From: Entamoeba invadens IP1
Lineage: Eukaryota; Evosea; Mastigamoebida; Endamoebidae
Reading direction: 5' to 3'
Length of the DNA stretch: 58,302 bases
Assembly: GCF_000330505.1 (NCBI RefSeq)
Contig: NW_004443763.1
Location: forward strand, 22,435-80,736
The notes below the pieces were generated by a model. That model had not been told where the DNA came from and did no database searches. It worked only from the letters and a program-made list of their open reading frames with translations. Below, piece after piece: positions 22,813-33,284 of this stretch (position 1 is the first letter of the stretch; each line of letters starts with the position of its first letter). The position numbers and the translations under genes were made by a program.

Positions 22813-25800
22813 CCAATTAATATTAAACAATATTCTCAAATAAAGTGATAAAAAACACTTCTGGTCATTTTATTTGTGAATAATTATATTTGCCATTATC
22901 ATAATTGTTATTTGCGTGTGTCTAATTGAATCTGTAAATAAACATATAAACTTTACTTGTATTTCTATTATCATTATTGCATGGTCTAAAAATACAAAAT
23001 GTAATTATAGTTGGTGGTTGATGCAAAATGTATATGAATAAATTTTAATTTTTGATCTTCTAATTATTATTATCATTAATTCGTCCAAAATTTGATCACT
23101 TTTTAATTATCAAAAAATATATATTCTGGAAATTTACAGAAAAAAATAACAACACGTGTGATATATGAAACAATTGTAAAAAACAAAGAATAAATCCATT
23201 TGTTTGTATGAGCAATTCAATGATAAATATTATATTATTTTTGATATTTAATCATATAGAATTAAATTATTCTTTTAATGATAATTGTTATGTTTATAAA
23301 TACAATTTGTAACAACTATTAAATTACATCGTTAAATCCTGTTGTTTGAGTCAAACGCATGATCAAATATTTCAATCTTTTCACGATTATATGCTTGTAT
23401 AGTAAACTGTAATCATTTTTCCGTTTATTCAAAACCCAATTATGTTTTGTTAAAACTTCAATTAACAAATTCAACAAAATGTCAAAATCACATTGGCCCA
23501 CACCTAATGTATTCAATTTACTGAAAACGTCCGTTATTATTTAAATAAGCCAAATAGATTAAATTTAAAAATATAAAATGACCGAAAATATCATTTTGCA
23601 AGCTCTTCATTGTATCACGTCTGCAATCAACTTTCACAGACACGAATACTCACTTTCTCACATAAATTAAAAATGAACGATGGATGGTTAAAATAAAATC
23701 ATGCTTCTCCTTTTTTGGCTATTTTAAGTGGAGATGATTATAGAATCACTCACACACGCCTTTAAGTATTACTCAAAATAACTTGTCATATTTTGTGTGA
23801 CCGATTCAAGAAAACTCGAGGAATAACAATTAAATGATCACGAACCTACTTTTGGACTCCAACTTCAGACATCTTGTGTTTACTTTTAATTTTTTATGTG
23901 TGTTCCTTTACGTTAATTATTAACGATTTTAATTAACCTAACGATACTGTTACTATTTTAAATAAAACACAAATTTTATTTTTGTTAACTTGATATGATA
24001 TACAAAAAATGAACTTGTGGCGACTCTTTTGAAATGCGAACAGTAAACAAACCAATCACTCAAACAATAATTTATAGGTTTTCCTTTTTTTCTTAAATTT
24101 TTAGATTTAAACACAAACGGTATTGGCGTTTTCATCAACAAAACATTTTTTCCAAAAAATGTTTAATAAAAGAAAAAAAATCTAAAAGTTAAGTAATGTA
24201 CTATTATTGTTTACCTAGAAAATTATATATTTGTTGTTCTGAAATATAACGACTCCGATGCAAACATTATAAAGAAATGAGAATACAACTTAATGGGTAA
24301 ACAAATACTTTAACAAACACAAAAAAGATGATTAGAAGTATAATAATTAATACATTTGTTTTGAAAACACACCTATCATTATTTTGTTTAACCTTGTCGT
24401 TTCAATTGCATTCACTGCACTTTTGATGTTTTGAATTGTACTACTTATAATTTGTTTTTCAATTTCATTTGACACTCGAAACATTTGATATATTAAACGT
24501 ATTGATTATATATGAAGAACTAGTTTTATTTTATAACTACGCAATTAGCTCACAATTTATCACATTTTGTGCATTTATTATATTAGTATTTTTTGTTGGT
24601 ACACATTGTAACACTCAGCACATTCGTACTCTGAAAACATCTCGCAAATGTCAAGGAAGTGTTAATTAAACATCTTTTGTTATAAATACCAAGTCTTTAT
24701 TTTGGCTACATTTGACATTATATTTTAGACAATTTGAAAAAAATTAAACACAACTAAAAAAATTTCCCTTCGTATTTTAAGCAATCGATATTGATTGCTT
24801 CAAATGAAACACAGTCGGCACCACTGCAAACTTAGGTTTAAACAATTTGCATTTCAGCAGGTTTATTAACATTAATAAAATCATCATTCCTTGTATCAAA
24901 ATTATACCCAAATCATATGTAACACAACTCCCTCCATTTCCATCTCAACTTAAGCACTTTTTGTCTTAATGAAAACAATCAATATAACTCAGATAATACC
25001 ATCATAAAACCTGACACACCCAATGTTGCTGTTTTCTTTGTAGTTAACAGTCTTCACAAGATGGTTACAGGTAAAATCACATTCAAGATACTTTTTACAA
25101 TTGGATTTGTGAATTGAAAACAATCGTTTGCTGATCAATTGCAAATGCATAGTTTCCATTAATACTCGTTTTAGTTTTCATTATTTTAAACTTTTCCTCA
25201 CAAATTAAACATTTGGAGATAATGAGTAAATATTTTGTCAAAACACAGCAAACTTTTGAACACAATTTGTGTCAATGTTATGAATTCTTCTCATTGAGTG
25301 CATTGTACATCGTTGTTTGTTGTGATAATAGAATAATTGCAATGGTTGTTTTCTTGACATTATTCACCACTTTAAAAGATAATACTTATTTGAACACGGA
25401 GTGCATCAACTCTATATTGAAACCAAACAAATTGATAGTGAAACATGATTTTCACTAACAACAATCAACTTTTGATGTGTTTTGGCAATTAATAAAATTG
25501 AACAACTATAATGTAAATCAGTTTAAAAAATTAAGCATCTGACTTTTGTTATTAAAATTTTATTATTTTTTTATTTTAACACAAAATTTATTTTCTTTCA
25601 AAAGGCAATTTCAATCAAAAAAATGACTTGATAAGTTTAATTAATGATATCTGTAAAAACAAGAAAACACATTATATTTATTTTTAAAAATATCAATAAA
25701 TTTCAAGTATTATGACGTCAATATCAATTGTTGTTTCCTTAAATATTACAATATTTTATTCATTTTATCCTTATGTTTTATAAGATTAGAAATCCAATAA

Positions 25801-26239
25801 AAATATAACAGTTAAACCGTTTTACTAAATAATAATTGTATTTTTCAAATTAATAATAATTATAAAAATCATACTAAAATAATACAAACAGGATAACAAT
25901 AAACTGGTATTTAAAAGTCGATAGATAAAAATCTAAATTGGTCTATTTTAATGAAAAACATTGGGAAATACTCTATTATATTTATATTTCGTTATCGACC
26001 TTTGAATTCCAGTGAATAAGGAACTAAACAAAGGAAAAAACATTTACTTATTTAAGTAAATTTAAAACACTAATTAAATCAGTTAATGCCAGAGTTATTG
26101 AACTAAAGGTGGAAAAAATCAATAACGACTACATAACACCAAAAGCGTGAACTAAAATGAATGTGCAGTAGACCAACTGATGTTCAACAATTATTATTGT
26201 GAATATGAAATGGCTTTTGTTGGCTGTTTATTCCAATTT
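22813..26239. other. AT-rich region with doubtful coding relics
   Basis: No intact gene seen. Protein-like frames without a proper start include 23319-23550 (-; an ATG-less frame reading FSKLNTLGVGQCDFDILLNL) and about 23578-23870 (+; a 30-codon ATG ORF followed by broken frames). A mosaic of minus-strand fragments with cysteines lies at about 24760-25180. An ATG-less 80-codon frame runs at 25213-25458 (+). Their composition is less biased than the surroundings, so some may be remnants of decayed genes. None can be assigned. Confidence 0.35.
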
Positions 26240-27116
26240 TATAGTTTGTTACTTTAATAAATTCTAACAATTGAAGGGAAATTATTTTCAAACGAAGTCC
26301 TAAATGGGTGTTCTGACAAGTGTTAAGATGGTCATTTCCACTATGATTCAAACACCACTTTACGAAAATTCAAGTAGTCTTAAGTAGAATGTCATGATTA
26401 CATTGATGGGACTAAATGAATCTTTTAGACAACTAACAAATATCGTTTGAAAACATTGGAAATGTGTAGCAGCCACTGGACGTCATTTTGGCTAACACAA
26501 AGAACAAACAACAAGATGTGAGAAGAGCAAAATTCGGAAGCAATTGTTTGAAGTGTGGCACAGACTCAAAATGTTTCTCTTGATAAATTCAATTTGGTTA
26601 AGAAAGAACAACTTTTGCATGAAATACAATTGTTGTCTGTGGGAAATACAAATCAGTTATTGAATGTATCATGTGAACAACTGATAATCTCCACTCAGAC
26701 AAAACTCACAAAAAAAGATTGTTCAGAAGCGTATTTTGCAAAGTAAAGGGGTTTAATACTTGTCTTGAGAATAACAAAACATGTGCAATGAAGAAATCAA
26801 GTGAACTGTTCGCAAAGACGATGCTTTGATTATTGAAGATACCAAAAGTTTTACAAATTTGACTGATTGTCAAGAGTATGTTGCACCAAAAATGATAGAA
26901 GAAGGAACCAAATGAAGCGTGTTAAAGTGTGAAATAGATTCTCCAATGTTAACAACACAAAATGCGATAAGTGTAAAGAGAATTTTTATTTCAAAAAACA
27001 CTTACAATACGCCTTGAAAACAAGGTGACATTGGGTGTGAAGTTTGTATGAACAAAAGTGGGTTAATTGGAATTTTGGTTGTAGCTTTGGTATTTGTCTT
27101 GATGATCACATTTTAA
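26240..27116 (+). pseudogene. Decayed CXXC-rich membrane-anchored protein
   Basis: Plus-strand fragments in alternating frames carry paired cysteines of the kind seen in Entamoeba surface proteins: NCLKCGTDSKCFS (about 26540-26580), KCDKCKENFYF (about 26960-26995) and GCEVC (about 27034-27048). The last fragment ends in a hydrophobic anchor, KSGLIGILVVALVFVLMITF, directly before a TAA at 27114-27116. Frameshifts and stops interrupt the rest. The pattern resembles the C-terminal part of a surface protein or of a kinase ectodomain or protease with CXXC repeats and a C-terminal anchor. Which one cannot be told. Confidence 0.45.
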
Positions 27117-27442
27117 GTAACTTTTTGGTTGATTTTGTGTTTAAATCCGTATTTAAAACAACAGATATATTGGTTACATATTTTTATTGTTCAAATGAGT
27201 TGTACTAATATAATTTGTTATTATTAAATTGATTTAGTTTAATTTATTAACATCTAATCAATACTTATCAAACAAATATTTATTATTTATTATGATAATT
27301 TTGTTAAATAATTATTAACTATTTGATTGATATTATATTTTATAGTAAATTAATTATTTAATATATATTTTTAAAATAAAACCCATAGATATATAGATAT
27401 GGAAACTTTTATATAGATAAGGCAATGGATAAATGGGAATTA
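27117..27442. other. AT-rich sequence upstream of U3
   Basis: A+T-rich 5' flank of the snoRNA gene with short tandem atagata-like repeats at about 27387-27420. No ORF was seen. Confidence 0.4.
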
Positions 27443-27637
27443 GACCGTACGACTAGGATCATTCTTAGAGTATGTCACTTTCTATTCAAAAAATAGAATT
27501 CACAAAATAGTATGAAGACTTTCATCACTTCAGTGTCAAAGGGAGATACACAGCAATGCACGATGAACTGCTTGTTGAGGGGTCGAGTGCGTGCACAACA
27601 CTCTGAGATGAGAGGCACTGAAGTTTGTCTGATTATT
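27443..27637 (+). ncRNA. U3: U3 small nucleolar RNA
   Basis: U3 is the box C/D RNA that guides early 18S rRNA processing by pairing with the pre-rRNA. The 5' domain here starts GACCGTACGACTAGGATCAT and continues with TCTTAGAG and GTCACTTTCTA. That follows the universally conserved box A region (GTAC...TAGGATCATT...GTCACT) almost base for base. After a variable hinge, a box C-like GCACGATGAACTGC lies at about 27560-27573. The 3' end carries box D in TTTGTCTGATT (CTGA at 27629-27632). A terminal stem region lies between. Length (about 195 nt) is normal for protist U3. Exact ends are estimated from the conserved boxes. A T-rich stretch follows the 3' end. Confidence 0.85.
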
Positions 27638-27749
27638 TTTTGTTTATTTTAATTATATATTATTATAATTAAAAGTATATTTTTAAAAAAATTAAATATG
27701 ATAAAATAACAATAACAATAAGAAACAATCAAATCAAATCGAATGACAA

Positions 27750-27986
27750 TCAGATAAAAGCAAATTGTGAACGTATTTCAAAATGTGTTGGATTCTTTCC
27801 TTTTGGTTTCTTGTTCTTGAGATTTTGATATGACCATCGTTTCTGTCTCTTATCATCTTGCTTGTTCAGTGTGATGTATGTGACTGTTTTGACTGCCTTC
27901 TTATGTAAAGGCGTGTTGTGCTTTGTTGCAACGTATTCAAACATTTCCAAGTGGAACACCATGCTTGCTGATGACTGTTTTGACAT
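27750..27986 (-). CDS. Small basic protein, unassigned (78 aa)
   Basis: ORF from ATG at 27986 to TGA at 27750. Composition is less A+T-rich than the flanks, and codon use looks coding. The product is lysine-rich in its second half (KAVKTVTYITLNKQDDKRQK, then NKKPKGKNP) with no signal peptide or membrane segment. I do not recognise a family. The basic character would suit a ribosomal or nucleic-acid-binding protein, or it may be the 3' end of a larger, broken gene. It lies between the U3 gene and a thioredoxin pseudogene on the same strand as the latter. Confidence 0.4.
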   Translation of the reverse strand: MSKQSSASMVFHLEMFEYVATKHNTPLHKKAVKTVTYITLNKQDDKRQKRWSYQNLKNKKPKGKNPTHFEIRSQFAFI

Positions 27987-28028
27987 CAGTTTCCTTTTAT
28001 ACAACGTGACACGTCAACACCTTCCATT

Positions 28029-28062
28029 TGTCAAGACTCAATTCAAATTTTGAGTCTTGACA
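28029..28062. repeat. Perfect 13-bp inverted repeat
   Basis: TGTCAAGACTCAA and its exact reverse complement are separated by 8 bases. The hairpin lies between the small basic ORF and the thioredoxin pseudogene. It might be a foldback small RNA, a remnant of an element end or a structural scar. Confidence 0.6.
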
Positions 28063-28142
28063 ACTGATATTAATACAACAATACTTCCATTTGAAAACAT
28101 AATATATATTTATAATAATGTCAACATAAAAAAGAGGAAAAA

Positions 28143-28446
28143 TCAGTGAATTAGTTTCTGCACCATTTTAAGAATCTCCTTAAGAAATTCAGAACTGCCA
28201 GGCGCCTTTTTCACGACGTTCTGGTTTTGGAAGGAGACTAATGTGGGAAATGATGCATTTGAGTATTCGGCAGCATAATCCATTGCTGTAGTCGCATCAA
28301 CTTCAAAAAACTTGAGATTTGTGTGTTCATAAACAAGTTTGTCCATTATTGGCGCACTTGCACACTCTGGAATATAACAATAACTTTTTTGTTGTATTAA
28401 TTGTTTCTTTAACTTCTGCAACATTGGTTGTGTAGGTCATTGGCAT
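28143..28446 (-). pseudogene. Second thioredoxin copy, active site deleted
   Basis: A diverged paralogue of the thioredoxin gene at 21430-21740. It starts MPMTYTTNVAEVKETI from the ATG at 28446, keeps KFFEVDATTAMDYAAEY and SFPTLVSFQNQ, and ends at TGA 28143. Two lesions are visible. The reading frame shifts by one base near 28385, and nine bases are missing in the active site, so PECAQCK is reduced to PECA and the second redox cysteine is gone. The protein could not work as a thioredoxin even if the frame were restored. It probably arose by duplication of the same ancestral gene. Confidence 0.8.
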
Positions 28447-28914
28447 GTTTTGATTCTATGTAATGTATTTTAGTTTTTAAATATACATCAAAATTTTCAA
28501 TACACAATTTTCAGTGACCAGATGTTGCAATAACTTTGTAGCTATTCAAATACGTTATTTATTAATTATAAAAACAAATTGTTTCTTTCTTTAATCATGC
28601 AGTTTCATTTGAAAAATATAATTTGTATGATTTTCAATAATATATCAACTAAAAATGTATTGAGAATAAGTTGTTTTCTTTGTATTCTATTCAAAACATT
28701 CACTTTATCAACAGCAAATTTAATTGAGTTTAATAAAAAATTAAGTATATCAAAATTGACACTAATATACCACAACTGAGTTTAACTCTTTTGAAAAAAA
28801 ATAATTATAAAATATAATAAAAATGTCAAAAAGGTGCAAATAATCCATTTTAGATTTTGGAAAAAGAATCAAAAAAGTTTCAATCGTTTGTATGTTTATA
28901 AATTCATTATTTAA

Positions 28915-29363
28915 AGCCGTTGTCAGTCAATTCTACGAACTTTTGACTAATTTTGCTTTTTGGCCAAATAAATTTATTGATTCTATCCATCCAAAGACAA
29001 TTTGTCTTGTTGTGCTTTTTTAAGTAAAAAAATATTTTTATTGTTAAAACACAACATTTACTAATTTCGAAATCCTTTTTTGAACCCCTTAAATACACAA
29101 ACATTTATTTTTCATAAAGGTGAAATACAACACGAAAGGCATAAAACCACAACCATTAGGTATAAGGAATTAAAAAAATAAACATTTTTATGAACAAAAT
29201 TGTCCAAAATTTTAATTTCATTTTCTACCCATTTTTTCATTATCTCAAAATCATTATAATCATTATAATCAATTGTTTTTATTATGTTTAAAAATTTGGG
29301 AACACTTTTCAGTTTAAGAAATACAACCAAAATAATGTACTTTCCACTTTTGGTAATTGTCAT
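28915..29363 (-). pseudogene. Possible decayed ORF pair, unassigned
   Basis: Two consecutive minus-strand ATG frames (29363-29112, 83 aa, and 29089-28907, about 60 aa) look more protein-like than chance. Examples are KWVENEIKILDNFVHKNV and KISQKFVELTDNGF. A third frame (NGCGFMPFVLYF) continues the first after its C-terminal hydrophobic drift, which suggests frameshift decay of one gene. I recognise no family. A sequence ending in GAGGTTTTACTGTA at 29764-29777 resembles one end of a mariner-like element, so this could be a transposase relic. Confidence 0.2.
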
Positions 29364-29979
29364 ATTGATAAATATTCAACTTTTCTTCTTTGTACTTTGC
29401 AACAGATACATATTGATCCCTTTTATTATATTTAATGTAACAAAGGACGTATTAAAATTATATCCAATGTTGTCAATATACTCGATTTCAACAACTTCGA
29501 TTTTATTGGAAATATTTTTAATTTACATCAAATTTTCTAAACGTTTTTTATATATTTTGATTTATGGTGATTTTTGATAAAAATGTGAGTTTATATTCAA
29601 AACGACATTCCAAATCTCTTGATTCCATAGACTTGTTTCTGCTATTCAAGTTCTTCAATAATAGATGTTTTTAACCAATCAAAATAAAAGGTATATTAAA
29701 AAACATATTTTTATCATTTTTATTGAAGGATTTTATATTTTATTTTCGATTGAATATACAAGTGAGAGGTTTTACTGTATATATGATGAATCTTAACAAG
29801 CTTTATTTAATTTCTTAATAATAAAGGTGTAAAATCTACTTTTAAAATTTAAGTCTTTACATGGAAAACGGTTATTAATATAAAAAATAACATTATCAAA
29901 TATAAATTATTAATTTATGAAATTAAAAAAGTGCAACAAATAATTATAACAAGAAAAATAAAAAACATTAACTTGAAAA
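29364..29979. other. AT-rich 3' flank of the kinase gene
   Basis: No gene seen. It contains GAGGTTTTACTGTA (29764-29777), which looks like the right end of a CAGTAAAACCTC-type Tc1/mariner element, but I found no matching left end. Confidence 0.4.
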
Positions 29980-32900
29980 CTAATCTCTGTATAATTCGTT
30001 GATTTGTTTTTGCATTTTTTCGGTTCTTTTTGTTGCAAAATCGTCAATTTTTTCTTGGCACACACCATCGTCTATTCCACTGTGTAAAGCAACTTCATCG
30101 TCTATTTTCACAACCAATTTTGTGACTTGATCGAAAGTTGGTCTTTCACTTCCTTCCTGTTTCCAACATGACTGGATGAGTCCTGCATAGTCAGTTGGTA
30201 TGTTTTTGTCAAGAATTAATCTTTTCCCTTTCTCTACATGGTCTTTGATTTCAAATATTGATTTGAGTTCTTTGTAGGGCTCTTCTTGATAATAAATTTC
30301 CCACGCAGTAATTCCATATGAATAGACATCTCCAGAGTACGTGTATTCATCTCTGAATGTTTCTGGCGCAGCATAGACGGGAGTCCCAAGTCCTTTGTCT
30401 TCTCTCTTTTTCATTGTCTTTTTGACAAATCTTGAGGTACCAAAGTCCGTGATTTTGACTGAACACACTGAATGTGGGTCCAATGAATTGACCAACAAAT
30501 TGTCTGGTTTTAAGTCCAAGTGCATAATTCTGTTTTCATGTAAAAATTGCATTCCCTTTGATGTATCAAACAACATGCGGACTTTTAACTTGTAAGGCAG
30601 TTTTAAATAGTCTTGTCTCTCCTTTCTGAGATATTCACCCAATGATCCCAGTACAAAGAATTGGATGACCATCGAGACTTGTGGTACGTAAGTCACTGCT
30701 CCCATGTAATTTGCAATAAACGGATTGCGTAGTTTACTCATGATATCACATTCAGACTCAACTTCCTTTTTCAGTTCTTTCATCTCTTCGTCAGACAGAC
30801 TCTCCCATCTAAACTGTTTAATAGCGACGGGAACACTACGATAATTGCCGATATACACTTTACCCATCGCACCTTCTGCAATTGGAGTTTCAGACATATT
30901 CAATTCATCCATATCTAAATGGACTGTGTTCATTGCGTCTGTGGTTATCACAAAATTTTCGTAATGCCGTCTTTTCACGTTTTTACACAAAATAGCCATC
31001 TTCTTCTTGTCATCTTCAGTCCAATTATCAAAGCTTTTGTTCTTTAAAAGATCGGCGATGGAACTTAATGTACTTTTGGAATGTGCAAACCAGACTGAAT
31101 ATGGTATTCTTAAATCTCTGATTCTCGTTGTGCAATGGATTGTCATATAACAAGTCATGGTATATGTTGATGCCATTCGTGGGCGGATATACAGAACTTG
31201 TGGCTCAAAATAAAACGTGTATTTTGGAGAGTTAGTAGTGTGGAATATTACCATCATCCACTTGTTTTTCGATAAATTTTTAACATCAATTTTTTCGAAT
31301 CTCGTGTCATTAATAGAAGTAAGTTTAGTCTCATTTCCAAAATCAAGTCGAGTTGGGTTGATATAATATCTCGAAAATTTACTTCCGGTTGATTTTGTTG
31401 CTCCGTTAATATAGAAGTGATAAATTGGTTGTTGTGTTTTGTATATATTGATATCGATTTTCTTGTACTTTAATAAGAAGATAACAACAAACAAAAGTAC
31501 ACCCAAAATAACAACAAATGCGACCGTGGAACCTAAGACAATCCCAATTATAGCCCCACTGCCCAAAACTTTCTTTCTACAACTCAATTCATCATCTGGA
31601 TTTGTCTCATAACCTTCAGGACATTGACACGTGATATTGCAATTTACACCACCATCACACTCTTCTTTTCTGATAAATTTACCATTTGTATTATAGTAAT
31701 CATCAATATTATTATTACCACAAAGATTACTTACACAGATTCCAGAATTAGATGTGTAATTCAGAGACTTTTGACAGGTACAACCACTATCGCAACCTTC
31801 ACTGTTTCTTATACATTCATCCCCATTTCCGAGTTTACCTTTTGCACATTCAGAAGTCACACACAGATGATTAGAAGATGTTTTGCCATTATTACAGTTG
31901 CAATATTGGTCACAGTCTCTTGAGCCAAAGTAACATAAATTGGCATTATCTGTGATTTGCCACTTGTTTTGATAATAACACAACAAATGACAGTCATCAC
32001 CTCCATAACCTTCCTTACAAACACATTTTCCCTCAGTTAGATCACACCTCCCAAAACCACTCTCCTCATTGCAATCATTTGGACATATTATCGATAACGT
32101 CATTGTTATTTCTGCTCTGTAATCTTCAGAAAGGAATGAAAAATATCTCTTTTTACCATCACCCTGAACTTTAATATATACTCCATTTGGTTGACCTACT
32201 TCCCCCTCCTTTTCTCTTTGTTCAATTGAAGTCAATTTCTTGCCAGAAATAAGTCTAACACAAGACCGCTTTGAGAATTCGCCATTTTCGTCATATTCAA
32301 GTTCTAATTCGTTCATGTAAACAATACGATTGTCATCCCTTGTATCAATAAAAACTGAACCCCTTCCTTCGTATTGTAAGGTGAACAAAACTGCTTTCAT
32401 AAAAACATTTTGCATACAAGCTGAATTGGTGAAAAACCCAATTTGTTCAAAAGGAATTTCAATCTTTTTCTTCTTGGTCAAATCAATAGATAGTTCATTG
32501 AAATGTTCTTGAGTAATTGCAAAATTGGGTTCCATTTGAAGTCCGTCTATCTCTTCAATCAAAAGAGAAAATGTAAATTTCTTTGTAAACCCGGTGATAT
32601 GTGCAAAGAAATAATAAATCTGTTTATCCTTTGCATCCAGTCCGTTATTCTTTCTAACTGGAAACATTCCCATGTTCTCCGTGACTGATTTATTCAAAAA
32701 GAAGTGAACGTAACAATAAGGAGTAAAAGAGTAATATGGAGAATTGGAACCATCAACATAGAGATCAACTGGAACTTCTGTATTGTCTGTCTTTTTTATT
32801 CTAATTCGAAAATGGTCTTTAGTCATCTCATTTGAGTCAAATTTAAACCATTTACCCATTCGATATTTTTGTCTGTAATAACAAAATGAATAATCAACAA

Positions 32901-33249
32901 GTCCTGTATCTTTTATAGTGTATGTAGTTGTCTCATTCAAATGAAGTATATCAAAAAATTCATCTGTCGGAAGCCATGTGGATAACGGATTCATAGCTAC
33001 TTTTCTACCAAATTTGTGGCAATTCATGTCCTCGTCTATTATATAAACAGGACTAGAATCATCGTTCAAGTCAGTTGCACTACAATGAGCACATGTGTTA
33101 TCATTATCATATGATTCTTCACAAGAAGTTTTACATGTGTAATTAGCAAGACATGAAGAAGAACATCCTGGAGAACACGACAATTGAGTAGAATTGGTTG
33201 TTCTAGCTATTAATACGATAATCAAGGTCAATAAGTGGTTGTTTAACAT
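29980..33249 (-). CDS. Transmembrane receptor kinase (Entamoeba TMK type), 1089 aa
   Basis: Plasma-membrane receptor-like kinase. The ATG at 33249 is preferred because it opens a signal peptide (MLNNHLLTLIIVLIARTT); the longer frame upstream lacks an ATG. The ectodomain has a cysteine cluster (about residues 17-45), a non-repetitive beta-rich region, and EGF-like and CXC/CXXC segments (about 385-555, including FGRCDLTEGKCVC). The membrane helix (about 563-590: GIVLGSTVAFVVILGVLLFV) is followed by a basic stop-transfer. Next come a beta-sandwich-like juxtamembrane region and a TKL-like kinase domain (about 785-1055) with EGAMGKV, VAIK, HLDLKPDN, DFG and APE. HRD is HLD, so this is a non-RD kinase that keeps the catalytic aspartate. 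The gene is intact and intronless. Confidence 0.93.
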   Translation of the reverse strand: MLNNHLLTLIIVLIARTTNSTQLSCSPGCSSSCLANYTCKTSCEESYDNDNTCAHCSATDLNDDSSPVYIIDEDMNCHKFGRKVAMNPLSTWLPTDEFFDILHLNETTTYTIKDTGLVDYSFCYYRQKYRMGKWFKFDSNEMTKDHFRIRIKKTDNTEVPVDLYVDGSNSPYYSFTPYCYVHFFLNKSVTENMGMFPVRKNNGLDAKDKQIYYFFAHITGFTKKFTFSLLIEEIDGLQMEPNFAITQEHFNELSIDLTKKKKIEIPFEQIGFFTNSACMQNVFMKAVLFTLQYEGRGSVFIDTRDDNRIVYMNELELEYDENGEFSKRSCVRLISGKKLTSIEQREKEGEVGQPNGVYIKVQGDGKKRYFSFLSEDYRAEITMTLSIICPNDCNEESGFGRCDLTEGKCVCKEGYGGDDCHLLCYYQNKWQITDNANLCYFGSRDCDQYCNCNNGKTSSNHLCVTSECAKGKLGNGDECIRNSEGCDSGCTCQKSLNYTSNSGICVSNLCGNNNIDDYYNTNGKFIRKEECDGGVNCNITCQCPEGYETNPDDELSCRKKVLGSGAIIGIVLGSTVAFVVILGVLLFVVIFLLKYKKIDINIYKTQQPIYHFYINGATKSTGSKFSRYYINPTRLDFGNETKLTSINDTRFEKIDVKNLSKNKWMMVIFHTTNSPKYTFYFEPQVLYIRPRMASTYTMTCYMTIHCTTRIRDLRIPYSVWFAHSKSTLSSIADLLKNKSFDNWTEDDKKKMAILCKNVKRRHYENFVITTDAMNTVHLDMDELNMSETPIAEGAMGKVYIGNYRSVPVAIKQFRWESLSDEEMKELKKEVESECDIMSKLRNPFIANYMGAVTYVPQVSMVIQFFVLGSLGEYLRKERQDYLKLPYKLKVRMLFDTSKGMQFLHENRIMHLDLKPDNLLVNSLDPHSVCSVKITDFGTSRFVKKTMKKREDKGLGTPVYAAPETFRDEYTYSGDVYSYGITAWEIYYQEEPYKELKSIFEIKDHVEKGKRLILDKNIPTDYAGLIQSCWKQEGSERPTFDQVTKLVVKIDDEVALHSGIDDGVCQEKIDDFATKRTEKMQKQINELYRD

Positions 33250-33274
33250 GTTTTGAATAATAAATAAGTTGGTG

Positions 33275-33284
33275 GGTTTAAATG
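33275..33284 (-). promoter_or_regulatory. TATA-like element of the kinase gene
   Basis: On the minus strand this reads CATTTAAACC, 26-35 bases before the chosen ATG (33249). It is the position and rough sequence of the Entamoeba TATA-like element and supports the short start over the ATG-less extension. Confidence 0.4.
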
